This document shows, in pieces, positions 31,941-44,946 of a DNA stretch of 64,000 nucleotides. The translations under genes were made by a program, and so were the position numbers. Origin of the DNA: Neostapfia colusana. Lineage: Eukaryota > Streptophyta > Magnoliopsida > Poales > Poaceae. The stretch covers positions 36,397,944-36,461,943 of the forward strand of contig JASWHV010000019.1 of NCBI GenBank assembly GCA_030760725.1, read 5' to 3'. Each line of letters begins with the position of its first letter. The first letter of the stretch is position 1. The notes under the pieces were generated by a model. It had not been told where the DNA came from. It did not search any database and saw nothing but the letters and a program-made list of their open reading frames with translations.

Positions 31941-31989
31941 AAGAATCTTGTCCCGAGATTACAAAAGAGGAACAAGACGGGAGAGGTAA
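31941..31989 (-). other. 3' untranslated strip of C
   Basis: Carries the TAATCTCGGGACAAGATTC block shared with B1 and A2 before the polypurine tract. No coding sense is seen. Confidence 0.4.
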
Positions 31990-32850
31990 TTACAAACTGT
32001 ACAAAGATAAAAGTTCCAGGTAGTTGGTGCGGAGATAATCTTCACTTTCCCACGTCGCCTCTTCCGTGGTGTGATTACTCCACAGCACCTTGAAGAATCT
32101 GATCGTCTGGTTCTGGGTTACCCGGGTCTTTTCATCCAAAATCTGAACCGGTTGCTCGGCGTAGGTTAGGTCCGGTTTCAATTTGTCGATGTCCTCGGTG
32201 CGAACAGCAGCAGTGAATTTGAGGCACTTCCGCAGCTGTGAAACATGAAATACATCATGAACACCCGCTAAACTTGCCGGTAATTCCAGCCGGTAGGCTA
32301 TGGGTCCGCACTTCTCCTTGATAGCAAAAGGACCAATAAAACGGGGAGCGAGTTTCCCCTTTACACCGAACCGGTGAATTCCCTTCATCGGAGATACACG
32401 AAGATATACGTGCTCTCCAACGTCAAAATGTAAAGGCCTACGCCGTTGATCAGCGTAGCTCTTCTGTCGGGATTGTGCAGCCTTTAAGTTCTCTTGTATC
32501 AACCGAACTCGGTCTTCGGCTTCGTTGACAAGATCAATCCCAAACAGAACTCTTTCGCCGGACTCACACCAATTTAGTAGTGTGCGACACTTCCGGCCGT
32601 ATAGAGCTTCATACTGTGCCATTTTAATACTCGCTTGATAACCGTTGTTATATGAAAACTCCGCCAGCGGTAGGTGATCGTCCCAATTCCTACCGTGGTG
32701 GATGGCACACGCTCTCAACATGTCCTCGAGCACTTGATTCACCCTCTCAGTTTGTCCATCGGTTTGAGGGTGATATGCGGAGCTTCTAATTAGCTTGGTG
32801 CCCAACGAGGCATGCAGCTGCTCCCAAAACCGGGCAACGAACAGCGCACC
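31990..32850 (-). pseudogene. pol: pol: integrase core end, C-terminus and chromodomain (C)
   Basis: Open for more than 270 codons from ALFVARF-type sequence through HPQTDGQTERVNQ (catalytic Glu), EFSYNNGYQAS, GKLAPRFIGPF, and a complete chromodomain QILDEKTRV...IRFFKVLWSNHTTEEATWE, ending LSLYSL. It is joined to the upstream part by a single TGA (32851-32853) in place of CGA in ISDRG. This is the best-preserved integrase tail in the window. Confidence 0.88.
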
Positions 32851-34071
32851 TCAATCTGAAATGATGGTCTTTGGGACACCATGTGAGCATATAATTGTAG
32901 AGATGAATAACTCCGCATATTGCCTTGCTCGATAATGAGTGTTTACCAGTATGAAATGAGCTGATTTCGTCAACCGGTCGACGATCACCCATATCGAGTC
33001 ATGCTTCCTGGATGTGAGCGGTAATCCGACGATGAAGTCCATACTCACATCCTCCCATTTCCACGCCGGTATCTTCAAGGGTTGTAGCGGTCCGGCTTTC
33101 CGCATTTGATCCGCCTTGACCCGTCTACACGTATCACACTCGGATACGTATTTAGCGATCTCCCTCTTCATCCTCGTCCACCAAAATTTCTGTTTCAAAT
33201 CTTGGTACATCTTGTTACTTCCGGGATGAATGAAAAACTTAGACAGGTGGGCTTCATCCAAGATCTTCTTCCAAAGTTTCATATTACGCGGTACCACTAT
33301 ACGGTCATTAAACCATATCGTACCGTTCCCATCCTTCCGGAAGCATTTCATCTCTCCGTTGTCGAGTCTTCTCCGTATGTGAGACATACCTCTGTCTCTT
33401 CTTTGAGCCTCAACAATCTCTTCACGGATTGTTGGAATAAGCGCGAGATTATAAAGCGCGCCATACGGAATGACACGGAGGCTTGGTTCTTCGTCTCCTA
33501 ACTCAGCAGCCGCCAAGTTGTGAACGTGGGCTTTCCGACTAAGCGTGTCGGCAACCACGTTTGCTTTTCTCGGATGATAGTGGATCTCAATTTCATAATC
33601 TTTTATGAGCTCCAACCATCTCCGTTGTCTCATATTCAGCTCCTTCTGCGTGAAGATATACTTCAGGCTTTTATGGTTGGTGTAGAGGTGAACGAGATTA
33701 CCAAGTAGGTAATGCCTCCACATCTTTAACGCCAACACCACTGCAGCAAGCTCAAGATCGTGAGTTGGATAATGCTGCTCGTGGTTTCGCAGTTGACGAG
33801 ACCCATAGGCGACTACACGCCCTTCTTGCATCAGAACGCAGCTGAAACCGATGCCGGATGCATCACAGTATACATCGAATGGCTTCGTCGTGTCTGGCTG
33901 AGCAAGAACTGGAGCTGTTGTGAGATGTTTCACCAAAGTTTTGAATGCGGCTTCACATGCTGCATTCCACATGTATTTAGTGCCCTTCTTCAGCAGCTCC
34001 GTCATTGGTTTAGCAATCTTTGAGAAGTTCGGAATAAACCTCCGATAATAACCCGCTAAACCTAGGAAACT
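32851..34071 (-). pseudogene. pol: pol: RNase H and integrase N-terminal and core start (C)
   Basis: One 384-codon frame holds RNase H (VYCDASGIGFSC, DLELAAVV, LYTNHKSLKY with Asn for the usual Asp, VVADTLSRK). The integrase zinc domain follows with HHCC intact (HLSKFFIHPG, CDTCRRVK). Then come SMDFIVGLP with the first catalytic Asp and IISD with the second. The Asn in TNHKS would remove an RNase H catalytic acid. The frame ends at TGA 32851-32853. Confidence 0.87.
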
Positions 34072-34555
34072 TCAGACCTCGTGGACAGATTTGGGAGATT
34101 CCCACTTCAACACTTGTTCAATTTTGCTGGGATCCACTGCAATGCCCTCTGCTGAAATGATATGGCCTAGGAAAGGCACTTGATTAATCCAAAATTCGCA
34201 CTTGCTGAACTTGGCATATAATTGGTGCTCCCGCAACCGTTGTAGCACGATACGCAGATGTTCAGCGTGCTCTTCTACAGATTTGGAGTAAACCAATATG
34301 TCGTCGATGAATACCACGACAAACTTGTCTAACTCCGGCATGAACACAGAATTCATCAAGTACATGAAGTGTGCCGGAGCGTTGGTTAACCCAAATGACA
34401 TGACGAGGTACTCATAGAGTCCGTATCTCGTCGAGAAAGCTGTCTTCGGTATGTCCTCCGGTCGGATTTTGATTTGATGATATCCCGACCGATGATCCAT
34501 CTTCGAAAATACCTTTGCACCCACAAGTTGATTGAACAGGATGTCGATGCGGGGA
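34072..34555 (-). pseudogene. pol: pol: reverse transcriptase palm and thumb (C)
   Basis: Frame from VFSKMDHRSGYHQIKI through MSFGLTNAPAHF, the intact catalytic motif VVFIDDILVYS, CEFWINQVPFLGHIISAEG, to SVHEV. TGA at 34072-34074 replaces CGA of VRSFLG. A single-base loss near 34555 (KYPFPRID region) separates it from the RT fingers. Confidence 0.87.
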
Positions 34556-35149
34556 AGGGATACTTGTTCTTGATCGTGACAGCATTTAGAGGACGGTAAT
34601 CAACACATAGCCGTAGTGTTTCGTCCTTCTTTGTAACGAACAGCGCAGAGCAACCCCAAGGTGAAGAACTTGGCCGTATGAAACCCTTGCTCATGAGTTC
34701 ATTCAGTTGCTCCTTCAACTCCGCTAGCTCGTTAGGTGCCATCTTGTAAGGCCTTCGGGAGATAGGCATCGTTCCCGGCGCCAGTTCAATCTTGAACTCG
34801 ACGTCCCGTTCGGGCGGCATGCCCGGTAAGTCATGGGAAATACGTCGGGATAATCTCGTACCACCGGAATATCCTCAAGCTTCAGCGCTTCCGTGTGGTA
34901 GGCCTCTACCATATCCGGATCTCCGCTGTCTAAAAACAGCGTGTGCTGTCCGTGAATCGGCGAGTCAATCTGAACAGTCCAGTTACCTATATTGAGAACG
35001 GCACCGTGACGATTTAACCAAGACATCCCCAATATGATGTCTATCTTCTGCCTATCCAACATAATCAGCGATGTTGGGTATGTTTTTCCGCCCAAGCACA
35101 AAGCTGCTCGGGACACAATCTGATTGGCAGAGATATTTCCTCCCGGCAA
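34556..35149 (-). pseudogene. pol: pol: protease end and RT fingers (C)
   Basis: Two overlapping frames. The first covers the second half of protease (ILGMSWLNRHGAVL) and the linker LEDIPVVRDYPDVFP. After a small loss near 34830, the second reads MPPERDVEFKIELAPGTMPISRRPY, SSPWGCSALFVTKKDETLRLCVDYRPLN. The remaining residues are well kept. Confidence 0.85.
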
Positions 35150-36458
35150 ACGTATAAGAAAACTCGTTGTGGGAGCATTGGTGGATAATTGGTGCTAATC
35201 CACGCATGTTTTTTCTGATAAAATTGTGGGTTGCACCGGAATAAAAAATTATGAGCACAGGCACGTCTTTGAGAGTGAACATGCCTGCTAACACCGGTGC
35301 TCCCTCCGGGACATCCTCAATAGCAAGATGTTGCACACTCCCGGATTGCAATGCTGTTATGTTGACTTGAGCAGGTGGCAGCATACCACCTGACGATGAT
35401 GGCTGTTTGGTGTTCAACAACTTCTCCCGACACTCTTGCCTAAAGTGCCCTGAACGGTGGCAATAAGAACACGGAGGTTTCCCCGGTTCCTCGTTGACTT
35501 GTGGTTGAGAAGTTGATGTACTTGGTTGCAGCAATGATGTGACAGGTGTCATTCGTTGCTGTGGCAAAGGTGTTGCTTCAAGACATGATTCTTGAGCAGG
35601 AAATCTGTACGGAGTTGATCTCACTGGTGTTTGCCATATATCATCAGATGGTGTGTGATACACCATACGGTATTTACGAGGAGCGACTGGTGTGTCTTCT
35701 AGCACATCCTTCCGGTCCCTCTTCTCTGCTTGACACTCAAGTGTCGCTTGTTCTTGTAGCAGAGCAGCACTGATCAACTCGGTGTAACTGCCTTGATTGA
35801 ACAAAGCTAACTTCTCTTATAGTACGGCACTCAAGCCATAGAAAAAGTAGTCACACATTGCAGCTTCGCTCGTCACATAAGTAGGAGCATATTGTGCCAG
35901 AAGGTTGAATCGCCTGACATAATCAAGGACACTCATGTCCCCCTGCTTTAAGTTTCTGAATTCTTGCTGTTGGGCCTTAATAAAACCCATAGGAATGTGA
36001 CGAGAACGGAATGCTTCGTGAAATTCCGTCCATTCCACTTGATGGCCTGCCGGAACGGTGGCAAGATAAGCGAACCACCAATTTCCGGCGGCTCCATGGA
36101 GCTGTTGAGCTGCAAATAGTGTCTTCTGATATTTGTCGCACTCAAACACTCCAAACTTGGACTCCATAACCCAAAGCCATTGATCAGCTTCCACTGGTTC
36201 GTTGGCTTCCGTGAAGATTGGCGGTTGTGTCGCCAAGAAGTCCAAATAGGCGTTCCGAGGTGGAACGTCCTGTTGTGCACGCTGGAGTAAGCCCTGTTGT
36301 ACCAAGGCTTGGAGTAGTTTTGTGTTCTCTTGACTTGACTCGACCATCTGAGCCATGACATCTGCCCATACCGTTGATGGTGGTGCCCCTGGTGGAGTCG
36401 AGTCATCACCGTCTCGGCGAGAACCTTCGGTCCCACTCGGAGAATGAGTATGCACCAT
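35150..36458 (-). pseudogene. gag with zinc knuckle, running into protease (C)
   Basis: ATG at 36458 follows an acceptor-like TTTTGCAG. The frame reads through DFLATQPPIFTEANEP, AGNWWFAYLATVPAGH and the knuckle CSYCHRSGHFRQEC (near 35435-35475) to the protease start LAGMFTL. There is one TAA (35817-35819), consistent with a former CAA. Protease reads FYSGATHNF, with Tyr (35241-35243) for the catalytic Asp. A frameshift near 35160-35200 ends the frame. Gag and protease share a frame here, so a single Gag-Pol frame is the ancestral design. Confidence 0.88.
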
Positions 36459-37987
36459 ACTGCAAAAGCATAATTTTGAGGGGAGTCAAAACTTGATCTA
36501 GCAGTATGTGAAAGCATGTAAAACATGAACATGCTAAAACTTTATGAAAGCATAAGAATACTTCATGTTTACACATCCTTCTAAAGCCAACAGAAACAAT
36601 CCCCATTTGCTGTACAGAACCGACCTTTCTGTACTTAACCGAGATTTGGATCCAGTTAGCAGAATTTTCATAACTCTAGTTGAATACCAAAGTTAAATTT
36701 AACTTTAGTATCTTTTCAACGAGTACTCATATGCCCCTAGATCATCTCTGGATCAATAGCTATGACTGTTCAAAGTTGACAGAATTTCTGGGTAAATTTT
36801 GCCAGCACCTCCTTTGTATGTGGCTGTTTTCATCAGTTTTACATACAAATGAAGTACAATTCTGAACAAACTATGAACTACAAAATTGTTGCAAATTTCC
36901 TAACCTTTCCAACGGTGTATCATATAACCCTTAGAAATTTTTCTACAGACTGTGACGGCTAATTTACAGCAACATCCAGAGAAGTTTGCAGCTGCTCTGT
37001 TTTCTGAACCGTTTGCATTCATATTGACGTTCAACCAAGTTGGTGTCGGATTTGGCTCTGGAATTCTACAGAAAAGTTGTAGAGCACTTAACAAACTTTC
37101 CAGAACTGTATCAAACACCTCCATTGGGTTGAGATAATCAGAGTTACGCTCTGTTAAAGTCCAGAAAAAATTTCTGTCTGAACAGAGCACTGTCTTGGAG
37201 ATCAAAAGAAGCCTAACAAGTCTCTTCTTTGGAACTCAGTTCAAATGAAGAGCCCATTAACTAATGTGTGCTTTATGACATCCATTTTTATTTTGGAAGT
37301 TAGTCATGAATGATTTCTTCATAGGTAAGAATACTATCCAGTGTAGTACGGTGACGATGCACCGTAAGACATATGTCGGTACTACGTTGCCTCACCAAAA
37401 AAAAAACCTAACCGGATTACACCGGCATACACGTATCATTAGGTGGCACTAAAACGGTCACTCGCAAACGTGTTCTACACGCACTAAGGTTTTCGTGGTT
37501 AGCACCTACATAAGCCACACTCAATCATCAGGCCCGGCTGCACACCGAACCCGGTATCCATACAGTTCGTACACCCGGCCGTCATCACTCGCCCAGGTGT
37601 TCTCAAGCCAAACACGCCTTGAGCTATGTGTTCACGTTACTGACCACATGACGGGGTCTCCCAAATTGCACCACGCACGCCTGGGACAGACGCTGCTCGA
37701 ATACCCCAAACGACATGAAGAGTCGTAGAGGATACTAAAGCGAGTCGGGTTACCTGCCACCCATGAGGCTCCACCCTTCAGCTTGTGCGCACTGGTGGAC
37801 AGCGCATACGTGCACCCCCCAAGACATAAACGTCTCGAGAAGCATGATTTTCCGACATAACACATAAGTTAGCTTGCCACCTTCATTATATGCTAATAAT
37901 AGTCCTTATGTGGGCCTAGTACCATTATCGCACCGTATCCTAAGTTTTTGACATAATATGATGCTCAATCCGTGCTCTGTTCCCAAC
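36459..37987 (-). other. C leader, non-coding
   Basis: It has the GTGCAC block (37740-37830), the GTACTACG element (37380) and AT-rich 'cagagcgtaact' modules, ending in an acceptor-like CAG before gag. No orf0 is present, unlike family B. Confidence 0.7.
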
Positions 37988-38002
37988 GCAGCTCTGATAC
38001 CA
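37988..38002 (-). other. Primer-binding site (C)
   Basis: On the minus strand TGGTATCAGAGCTGC, a perfect 12-nt initiator-Met match, two bases inside the LTR end. Confidence 0.92.
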
Positions 38003-38004
38003 GC

Positions 38005-41000
38005 TGAGACGGACCACAGGACCTCGTCGGGTGGTGCCGTGTTATGCGGCACCCAACAGTACACGGGTTGCAGAAACACATCATATTACATAAATAGTTT
38101 GCGGAAGCGTACAAGATTGTTTTACAAATAAGTATATCAGAGTAAACTACAGCGGAAGACTATAACTCTCACGACTCATATCTAAACTAGCAACAAAGAA
38201 ACGGTCCAGCCCGCAGACGTTTCTTACTAGCAACACGAAGACAATCTGCAGCGGCGAGGGTGCTCTTTGAGTAAGCACTCGGAGGTTCTCGAGTCTCATC
38301 GGCACCCCTTCTCATAAGCATGAAGTCATTTGCCTGCAAAACAACTCGGATAGCATCCGTGAGCATAACGCTCAGAAAGACTTAACCGTCACCCTAAACA
38401 TGAAACTCTATGTGAGGTTATGAACCTAAAATAGGATGGCAGAAGCATAATTAAACTCGCCTAAAAGTGAATCCTTACTTTCAAGTATTAATGGCAGTAT
38501 TTTAAGTAACCTTGGGCACGCGACATCGGCAGTCCACAATCAAACAAGAAACGCTTTCCCCCGATGTAATTTGCTCATGGCATAAAAGATTCCAGTTTGC
38601 TCTAGCCTATTCATCAAGATCCAATACCAAGGTGGGATAATACTTCACATCAAAATGATTAGTTCCTTTCTCATGCAAGTTCTTACTACGTCACGACTGT
38701 GACAACAAGTATCCTCGGTTCATTCCACGAGCGACGGTGATTTGAATCAATAACACCCGGACTACACGACACGTACGCCCGTACACGACGTTGCCTACAA
38801 CAACCATCACTGACGTCGTACGTGGCAGCCTTTCCCCCGTTTCACCCCCGTTGAATCGATCAAGTCACCCCATACAGTAGCTTCTCTCATGGTGCACCTT
38901 CCGACGTGAGATGTCATGAGAATATTCCCCACATACTGCACACCGGCCGTCCGCCTGAGGCGACCCGAAAAGTCCCAACGACAGCTTCCCGAGGTACATC
39001 GGTTTACTGGGTCCCATATAGCCAGCATGAGTCCGGTAAAAACCTCAAACTTGTTCAACAGGGACGCATACGGATCGGTCCTTGACCGACACGGACAGGT
39101 CTATAGAACCCAAGCCCCTATGTCCTGCTGCCCCTACAACCTTCCGGTCTCAACTTTAACTTGCTACTTCATTCATGAACCAATCCCGTATGCCCCTGTT
39201 GTTCCTAAATCTGCGAGTAGCATCTCACCACTCGACTTCTACCGAACCGTACTTAAGCATGGCAGTTCTACACGGTGAAAGACACCAACCCAATATTCCA
39301 TGGGTCATTTGGCTATGCAAGAGGAGTATCAAACACTAGACCTAATGCACAGTTCAATTCTTAACCGAAAGTGAATACAAAATAAAAACTTAACAGCTGT
39401 TAAATGCAAACCGGAGGTTGCCTGTTTTGCAGGGTAGTCGTATACATCAGTTAGTGTCCTTGCAGATCCACCCTTGACTCTCCGGAGCTTGATCCACTTC
39501 GATGAATCACTCCTTTGAGTCCCCTTCGTTGTGGTTCCTATTGAGATGCATATGCACATGTTTTATAGAATGTCATGGAAAGAAGTTATAGAATTAATAT
39601 CTTAGGAACAGAGGTTGTGTGGAAAATCCAAGCATGGCTTGGTTTGCCTCTGTTGTGCAAAGAACAGAAATAAACTAAATTGACCTTAAGGCCTTAGCTA
39701 TACACTAATCACTTTCCCTAATGATCATAATAGACAAGCTGAAAGGATTTGAGTGCAACTGAAGAACAAGAACTCCAATGGCCTCAAAACTTTTACAGCA
39801 GGTTCTATACTACCTAAGAATTTAGCTTGCCAAATTGCAGCTAATGTGGAGTCATATTGTGTTCTTCATAATTCTCATAATGTCTCTTATGTATTTTTAC
39901 ATATACATAAGTATAGAGAATAAGAACAGGAAGCTCAAGGACTCATCTTGGGCTGATAATTTACATGTGAGTTTTTGATCACATGGAAGTAATCTGGTCC
40001 AAAATTCAGCCCTTTTACTTGAGTAGTTCTCCCAGAACAATTCTTTAAGCATTTGTACTTAAAAGAATTAATTCTGAGGAAATGTGCATTTTCATGCTCA
40101 ATTAAGTGAACTACAATTTCAAGTATGTCCCAGAGAGCTTGCCTAAATTTTCCTATGATTTTTGGAGCTATGGATTGCTCAGAATAGATTTTTGAAGTGG
40201 GAACCATTTTCTGAAAATGTTTCTGGACTCTTTTGAACACAGTAGTTTGCATTTAGCAATTTCCTACTCAAATGATCTTCAAATGAGCTGAAAATTTGCT
40301 AGTAGGTCAACAATATGCTAAAGAATATTATGGCAAAATTTGGGGATTTTTGGATAACCCAAACTCCCTCAATAATTCTTTTTCAGAAAACCTTCAAAGA
40401 ATTTTCTAGAATATAATATTGACTTTCATACAAAGCTGAGTTTATATTTGGATAGAACTCCGAGAGATGAATCCAACCCGATTGGAATCACTCAAATTGG
40501 AGTTTTCTACAGGGAGATATGAATTTCCAAAGCTTGAGCTAAGTCTGGAATTATTTCCCTACAGCAAATTCGGCTGGACCCACAGTTTTGAATTCCAGCC
40601 AATAGAAACGAAGCCACACCGGGCCACAGCACCTCTGCGCGCCAACTCATGGGATCTCGGCCACACCCGATCCCGGGTTTAAATTTTCTGCTGCTGACAG
40701 ACGGGGCCCACGCGTCTTCTTCTTCCTCCGGCTTCCTCGCTCGCGCCCGCGCTGGCCCTCGTCGGCCCGACGCCAGAGTTCGCCGGCTCGCCGTTTCCGG
40801 CCACCGCCTGAGCTGAAACTCGCCGGCAGGGAGTTTGTGACACCGAGGAACACGACTGTGGGGTCTGCTTGGGCTGCCGGTGGCCGGAAACTGGCCGGCG
40901 ACGTGCGGCAGCCACTGTGGAGGTTCGGTAGCGTTGCCAAGGGTTTCCAGCCCACCAAAACCTGCGCCGACGCGCCCTACAGCACCAGCGCACCTCTAGG

Positions 41001-42323
41001 CAGATCGACACGGTTTCAAAGTAGCTCGGAAGTGGCGGAAACTAGGTTGTCATCGTGCGACTGAAAGGGTCCGCCATGAACAACCCAAGAAGAGCTTGAA
41101 ATTTGCCGGCCTGAGGCGTTTTCATGCGCTGGATGCAAAAGGGAAAACGATTGCCGGCTAGTCTAGCTTCTCTGTGCCAAACTTGGTGACTTAAGGAGAA
41201 TCAGAGGGCAAGAATTCTTAAGAATCGTACCGTAAGCTCGGAATGGGGTCGCCGGAGCAAAACTTCGAAATTCACCGGCGATGCTTCACGGTATGGCCTG
41301 AGCTTGGGCAGAGAGAAGCACCGCACCCGTGCGCGTCCGTAGATGCGATCGCTCGGCCGTGAAACCCCCTGTGGAGGGCTGTCCACGAGCGCCCGATCAC
41401 TTTCTCGGATTAGGTCGCCGCGGCGGCGGTCGTTCTCGGGCACCGGAGGCCGCAGCTCACTTGCTCGTGGGTAAGGGAGGTGGAGGTTGAGCTCGTGGGA
41501 GTGTTTAGCAGCTCGGGGGAGGAGGAGGCGCGATGATTCCTTCGGTTTCCCGATCGACCGAGAGGGCCGAGGGGGAGAACGTCAGCTGTACGTGCGCTCG
41601 CGATGAGGAGAAGATGGATGGCCCTTGCTTCGTCCAGGGGGGTGATCAGGCCGCGAACCGCCTCTGGGCGCCGTGCGTGGGGAAAGGCAGCAGCTGGTGG
41701 CGCTGCCGAGCCTCCCAGTGGCTCCACGGTGGGAGCTGCTCGTGGCCCATGTGCTGCTCGACGAATTTCCCCACTGGGGCTGAGACTTAAGGTGCAAGGC
41801 TCCTCTTTTAGCTCTATGACATGTGGGTCCCACTCCACATTTCCTCCCCAAATATCTTCTCAAGCTGATCCTCTTAATTCCCACAATTCTGAGTTTTAAA
41901 ATGTGGGTTAGAATTTGAATCCTTCCAATTCAGTTTGAATTGCTTGCCAAATTTGAATTTGGTTGAAGTTTGCAAATTCTCCTCTTTAACTCCTTTTTGA
42001 GCCCACCCTACAATTGAAAAGTTTGTGAGCAAACTTTTCCCTATAATCCCAACTATAGGGCTGCATGTTTATTCAAAGTTTTTTATCACCCCATGTGTGA
42101 ACTTTGAATTTCAAATCTGAATTTTAAACTTTCATGCAACGAGGTATTTAACTCCTTATTGGTCCAACACTTTTAAATAAAAAGGTGAACCTCATGTTGG
42201 ATGTTCATCCATGTATTACCTGGCATGAAGAAAAGTTTTAGTAAGTCCCATTTTTCATGTCTTTGCCACACATATGAACTCAAACCTTGGTTTTTATTCA
42301 TACACATTTTTGGGACTTTTACA
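38005..42323 (-). repeat. C 5' LTR
   Basis: Partner of 27647-31925 and about 40 bp longer, mainly from an indel near 41310-41390. It carries the same series of elements: hairpin ACATCGG/CCGATGT at 38523-38567, TGAGC stem at 38360-38374, and GC-rich block at about 40640-41840. Right-flanking TAAAG is at 42324-42328. Confidence 0.95.
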
Positions 42324-42485
42324 TAAAGCATAAACTTTATACAAGATACATTAGTCTTGAGTCTCCGAGAAGTCGTGCTCATGTCGCCACTACCTATACA
42401 TACACTACTGTCTACACGACATGTCACCGATTACAAAAGTTTGGGTTACATTATCCCAGCTGCTCTACTTGGCAACGGTAACACC
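42324..42485 (-). other. B3 orf0-gag spacer, orf0-side part
   Basis: Starts with the right TAAAG copy and matches 26598-26755 of B2 inverted. There is no coding sense. Confidence 0.8.
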
Positions 42486-43447
42486 CTACTCGGAGTAGAA
42501 CTCGACCTCCTGTGGGTCATCCTCCTCCGGTACCTCTGCTGGTGGCTCTGGGTCTACAACCTCCTCTTCCGGCTTGGTATCTCCCATTGCCGGAAGACCC
42601 AAGACCACGGGTACGGCACCTATCACCGCTATGCCCATTACCGGAGGTACGAGGTCCTGCAACGCGTGCACCTCGTACGTGGCCTGGTTGTAGTCCTCTT
42701 CCCAGCCTTGCCCCTCCTCAATAGCATCGTCCCGCTCTTGAGTAAGGACCTCGTTCTGCTGGGTCAGAGCCTGCACCTGTTGTTGCAAAGCCGCGATGTC
42801 GACATGGCTTTTCGTCTTCGCCCTCTTCAGATGATGCAACTGATTATGCTGATAGTTCAGTCGCTTAATCGTCGGAAGGAGAACATTGCGGAGTGCGCTG
42901 TGAGCACTCTCGAAATGATCTCCACGGCTGTTTCTCTCCTCAAGCTTCACGGTGAGACCTCCATATGAACAACTTGGCTGTCCATCACTGCCCTTCCCGC
43001 CCTTATCTGGAGACTGAGGTTCGCCTCCGCGGGGTTGTACCTTGGGCAACCCAGATCTGTTGCCTCCATGTACCTCCCCTCCCAGACATTATTAGCCCAT
43101 CCCTCCACCGGAACGAGCGCGTATGGAGTGCCTTCCATATCTCTCACATGTAGCTGGCAGAAACGTGACATGGTGTCACGGGCTGCCACTTGCCACATTC
43201 CCTCCGGTTGTCTACCCCTCACCATAACGGTGAACGGCGCCCAACCGGGTGGCGTAGGCCCTGCAGGAACTTCGACATGGATCGCCCATGTCTTGTTCCC
43301 CTCCTCGCCCTATTCTTTGGCAAAGTACTGCGGCATCTTGCTGTACCCGAAATATTGAAGCATTTGCCTCAATGCTTCCGGACAGCCGCTCCGGTGAGAA
43401 CAGTGGGACACCACCCACCCGTTCTCCAACTGTTTATCCGCTGTCAT
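42486..43447 (-). pseudogene. orf0-like gene upstream of gag (B3)
   Basis: ATG at 43447 follows an acceptor-like TTACAG. The frame has TAG at 43310-43312 and a one-base shift near 42950; the remainder is open. Roughly four in five residues match B2: MWQVAARDTMSRFCQLHV, QQQVQALTQQNEVLTQ and the acidic tail ending DPQEVEFYSE. The lesions differ from those of B2, so each copy decayed separately. Length (about 320 codons) and position fit an orf0; I do not know its function. Confidence 0.75.
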
Positions 43448-44929
43448 CTGTAAAAACATATTTGAGAAATGTCAAATATATATTTGAACAGTAAACCATT
43501 GAGTTATAACATAAAACATGTCATTGAACTCATAAGACTTGGAAACATAGTTCAAACTTAAACAAATTTGACTGCTGAAATGCTGTCCACTATGACAGCC
43601 CTGACCAGTTTCAATTTCAATCTGATTTAGACCATGCTAAAGCAAAAACAATTCTGTAGCTCAACATCAAAGTTAAAGCTAACTTCAATATCTTTTCAGA
43701 AAGTATTTGCTTGGCCTAAGATCTGTCCCGGTTCAAAAGTTATGAGATATCAAAGTTGATAGAATTTCTGGAGAAAATTGGACAGCACCTCCCTGCTTTA
43801 GGTACTGATTTTATCCAAGAATTCCAGTTAATTCTACTCCCAATCTGACAAAACTTTCTGTTACAAAGTTGTAACCCATCTCTTAGTCTTTTCAGAACTA
43901 CCTCATTTTCTATTTTTGGATTTTTATGCAGGATGTTATGCTCGATTTACAGAGAGTTACAGAGAGTGTTTGCTCTGCCCTGTTTTCTGGACAGTTTCAA
44001 CTCTACTGCATTTTTCGATTGGTTAGAGGACGAAACATCCCTGGATTTCAACAGAAAAGTTGTAAAGATCTTCCAAAGCTTTCCAGAAATGTATCACATG
44101 GCCCCAACCTCGAAAGAACTCAACCTCTAACCTCTAATTAACTGCATCCTTAATTCAGCTAAAACAGGGGTCTCTGTCCTTAGTATCTTATAAGTTAAAA
44201 ACTTGTTAACTTTGAATATCCTGATTAGGGGAAGGAGTTACATCAAAGTTTTAGTGCTCTGTATTAGAACTTTCAAGTTTTACCATGCAGTTGTTCATTT
44301 AGTGGGATGTGACGTCGATGCGTCACCAGATCATGTCGGTACTACGTCCTCACAAAGAAAAACCTATACTGGACTTAGCCGACTTCATTAGTTCAGTGGC
44401 ACTAAGCGTCTCTCGCACACGGATGCTACACGTCTACCGTTTCGTGGTTAGACTACCTACAGATAACTCAAACAATCGTCAGGCTCGGCTGCACACCGAG
44501 CCCGGTATCCATACAGTTCATACACCCGGCCGTCATCACTCGCCCGGATGTTCTCAAGCCAAACACGCCTTGAGCTACGTGTTCACGTTACTGACCACGT
44601 GACGGGGTCTCATAAATTGCCCAAAGCATGCCAGGGACAGACGTTGCTCGAATACCCCAAATGACATGAAGAGTCGTAGAGGATATTAAAGCGGGTCGGG
44701 TTATCTTCCACCCATGGGGCTCCACCCTTCAGCTTGACCGCACTGGTGGATAGCGCTTACGTGCACCCCCCAAGACATAAAGCGTCCCGAGATGCATGAT
44801 TTTCCGACATAAGCAAATAGGTTAGTGTGCCACTTTCTATACACTAATAACATCCTTATATGGGCTACTAACTCGCTCCTCACTGGATTTTGGAAAAAGA
44901 TGACCTTTGTAGTGCGTTAAACCTCAAGC
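43448..44929 (-). other. B3 leader, non-coding
   Basis: Collinear with the B2 leader: the GTGCAC block at 44690-44800 (palindrome 44761-44766), GTAGTACCGACATG near 44335, and AT-rich modules at 43560-44110. Confidence 0.78.
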
Positions 44930-44944
44930 GAGCTCTGATACAAC
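44930..44944 (-). other. Primer-binding site, one mismatch (B3)
   Basis: Minus strand TTGTATCAGAGCTC differs from the initiator-Met complement at one base (G to T). Confidence 0.85.
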
Positions 44945-44946
44945 GC

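Larger units (their letters stand above)
27647..42323 (-). mobile_element. C: complete family-C Tekay-type gypsy element
   Basis: LTRs 38005-42323 (5') and 27647-31925 (3') begin TGTAAAAGTCCC and end CCGTCTCA on the minus strand. A TAAAG duplication flanks the element (27642-27646, 42324-42328). It has a perfect primer site, leader, gag, protease, RT, RNase H, integrase and chromodomain, and lacks orf0. It has the fewest lesions of the four families here, though it is still interrupted by three stops and at least three frameshifts. The LTR pair looks close, with one indel of about 42 bp near 41310-41390. Confidence 0.95.
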
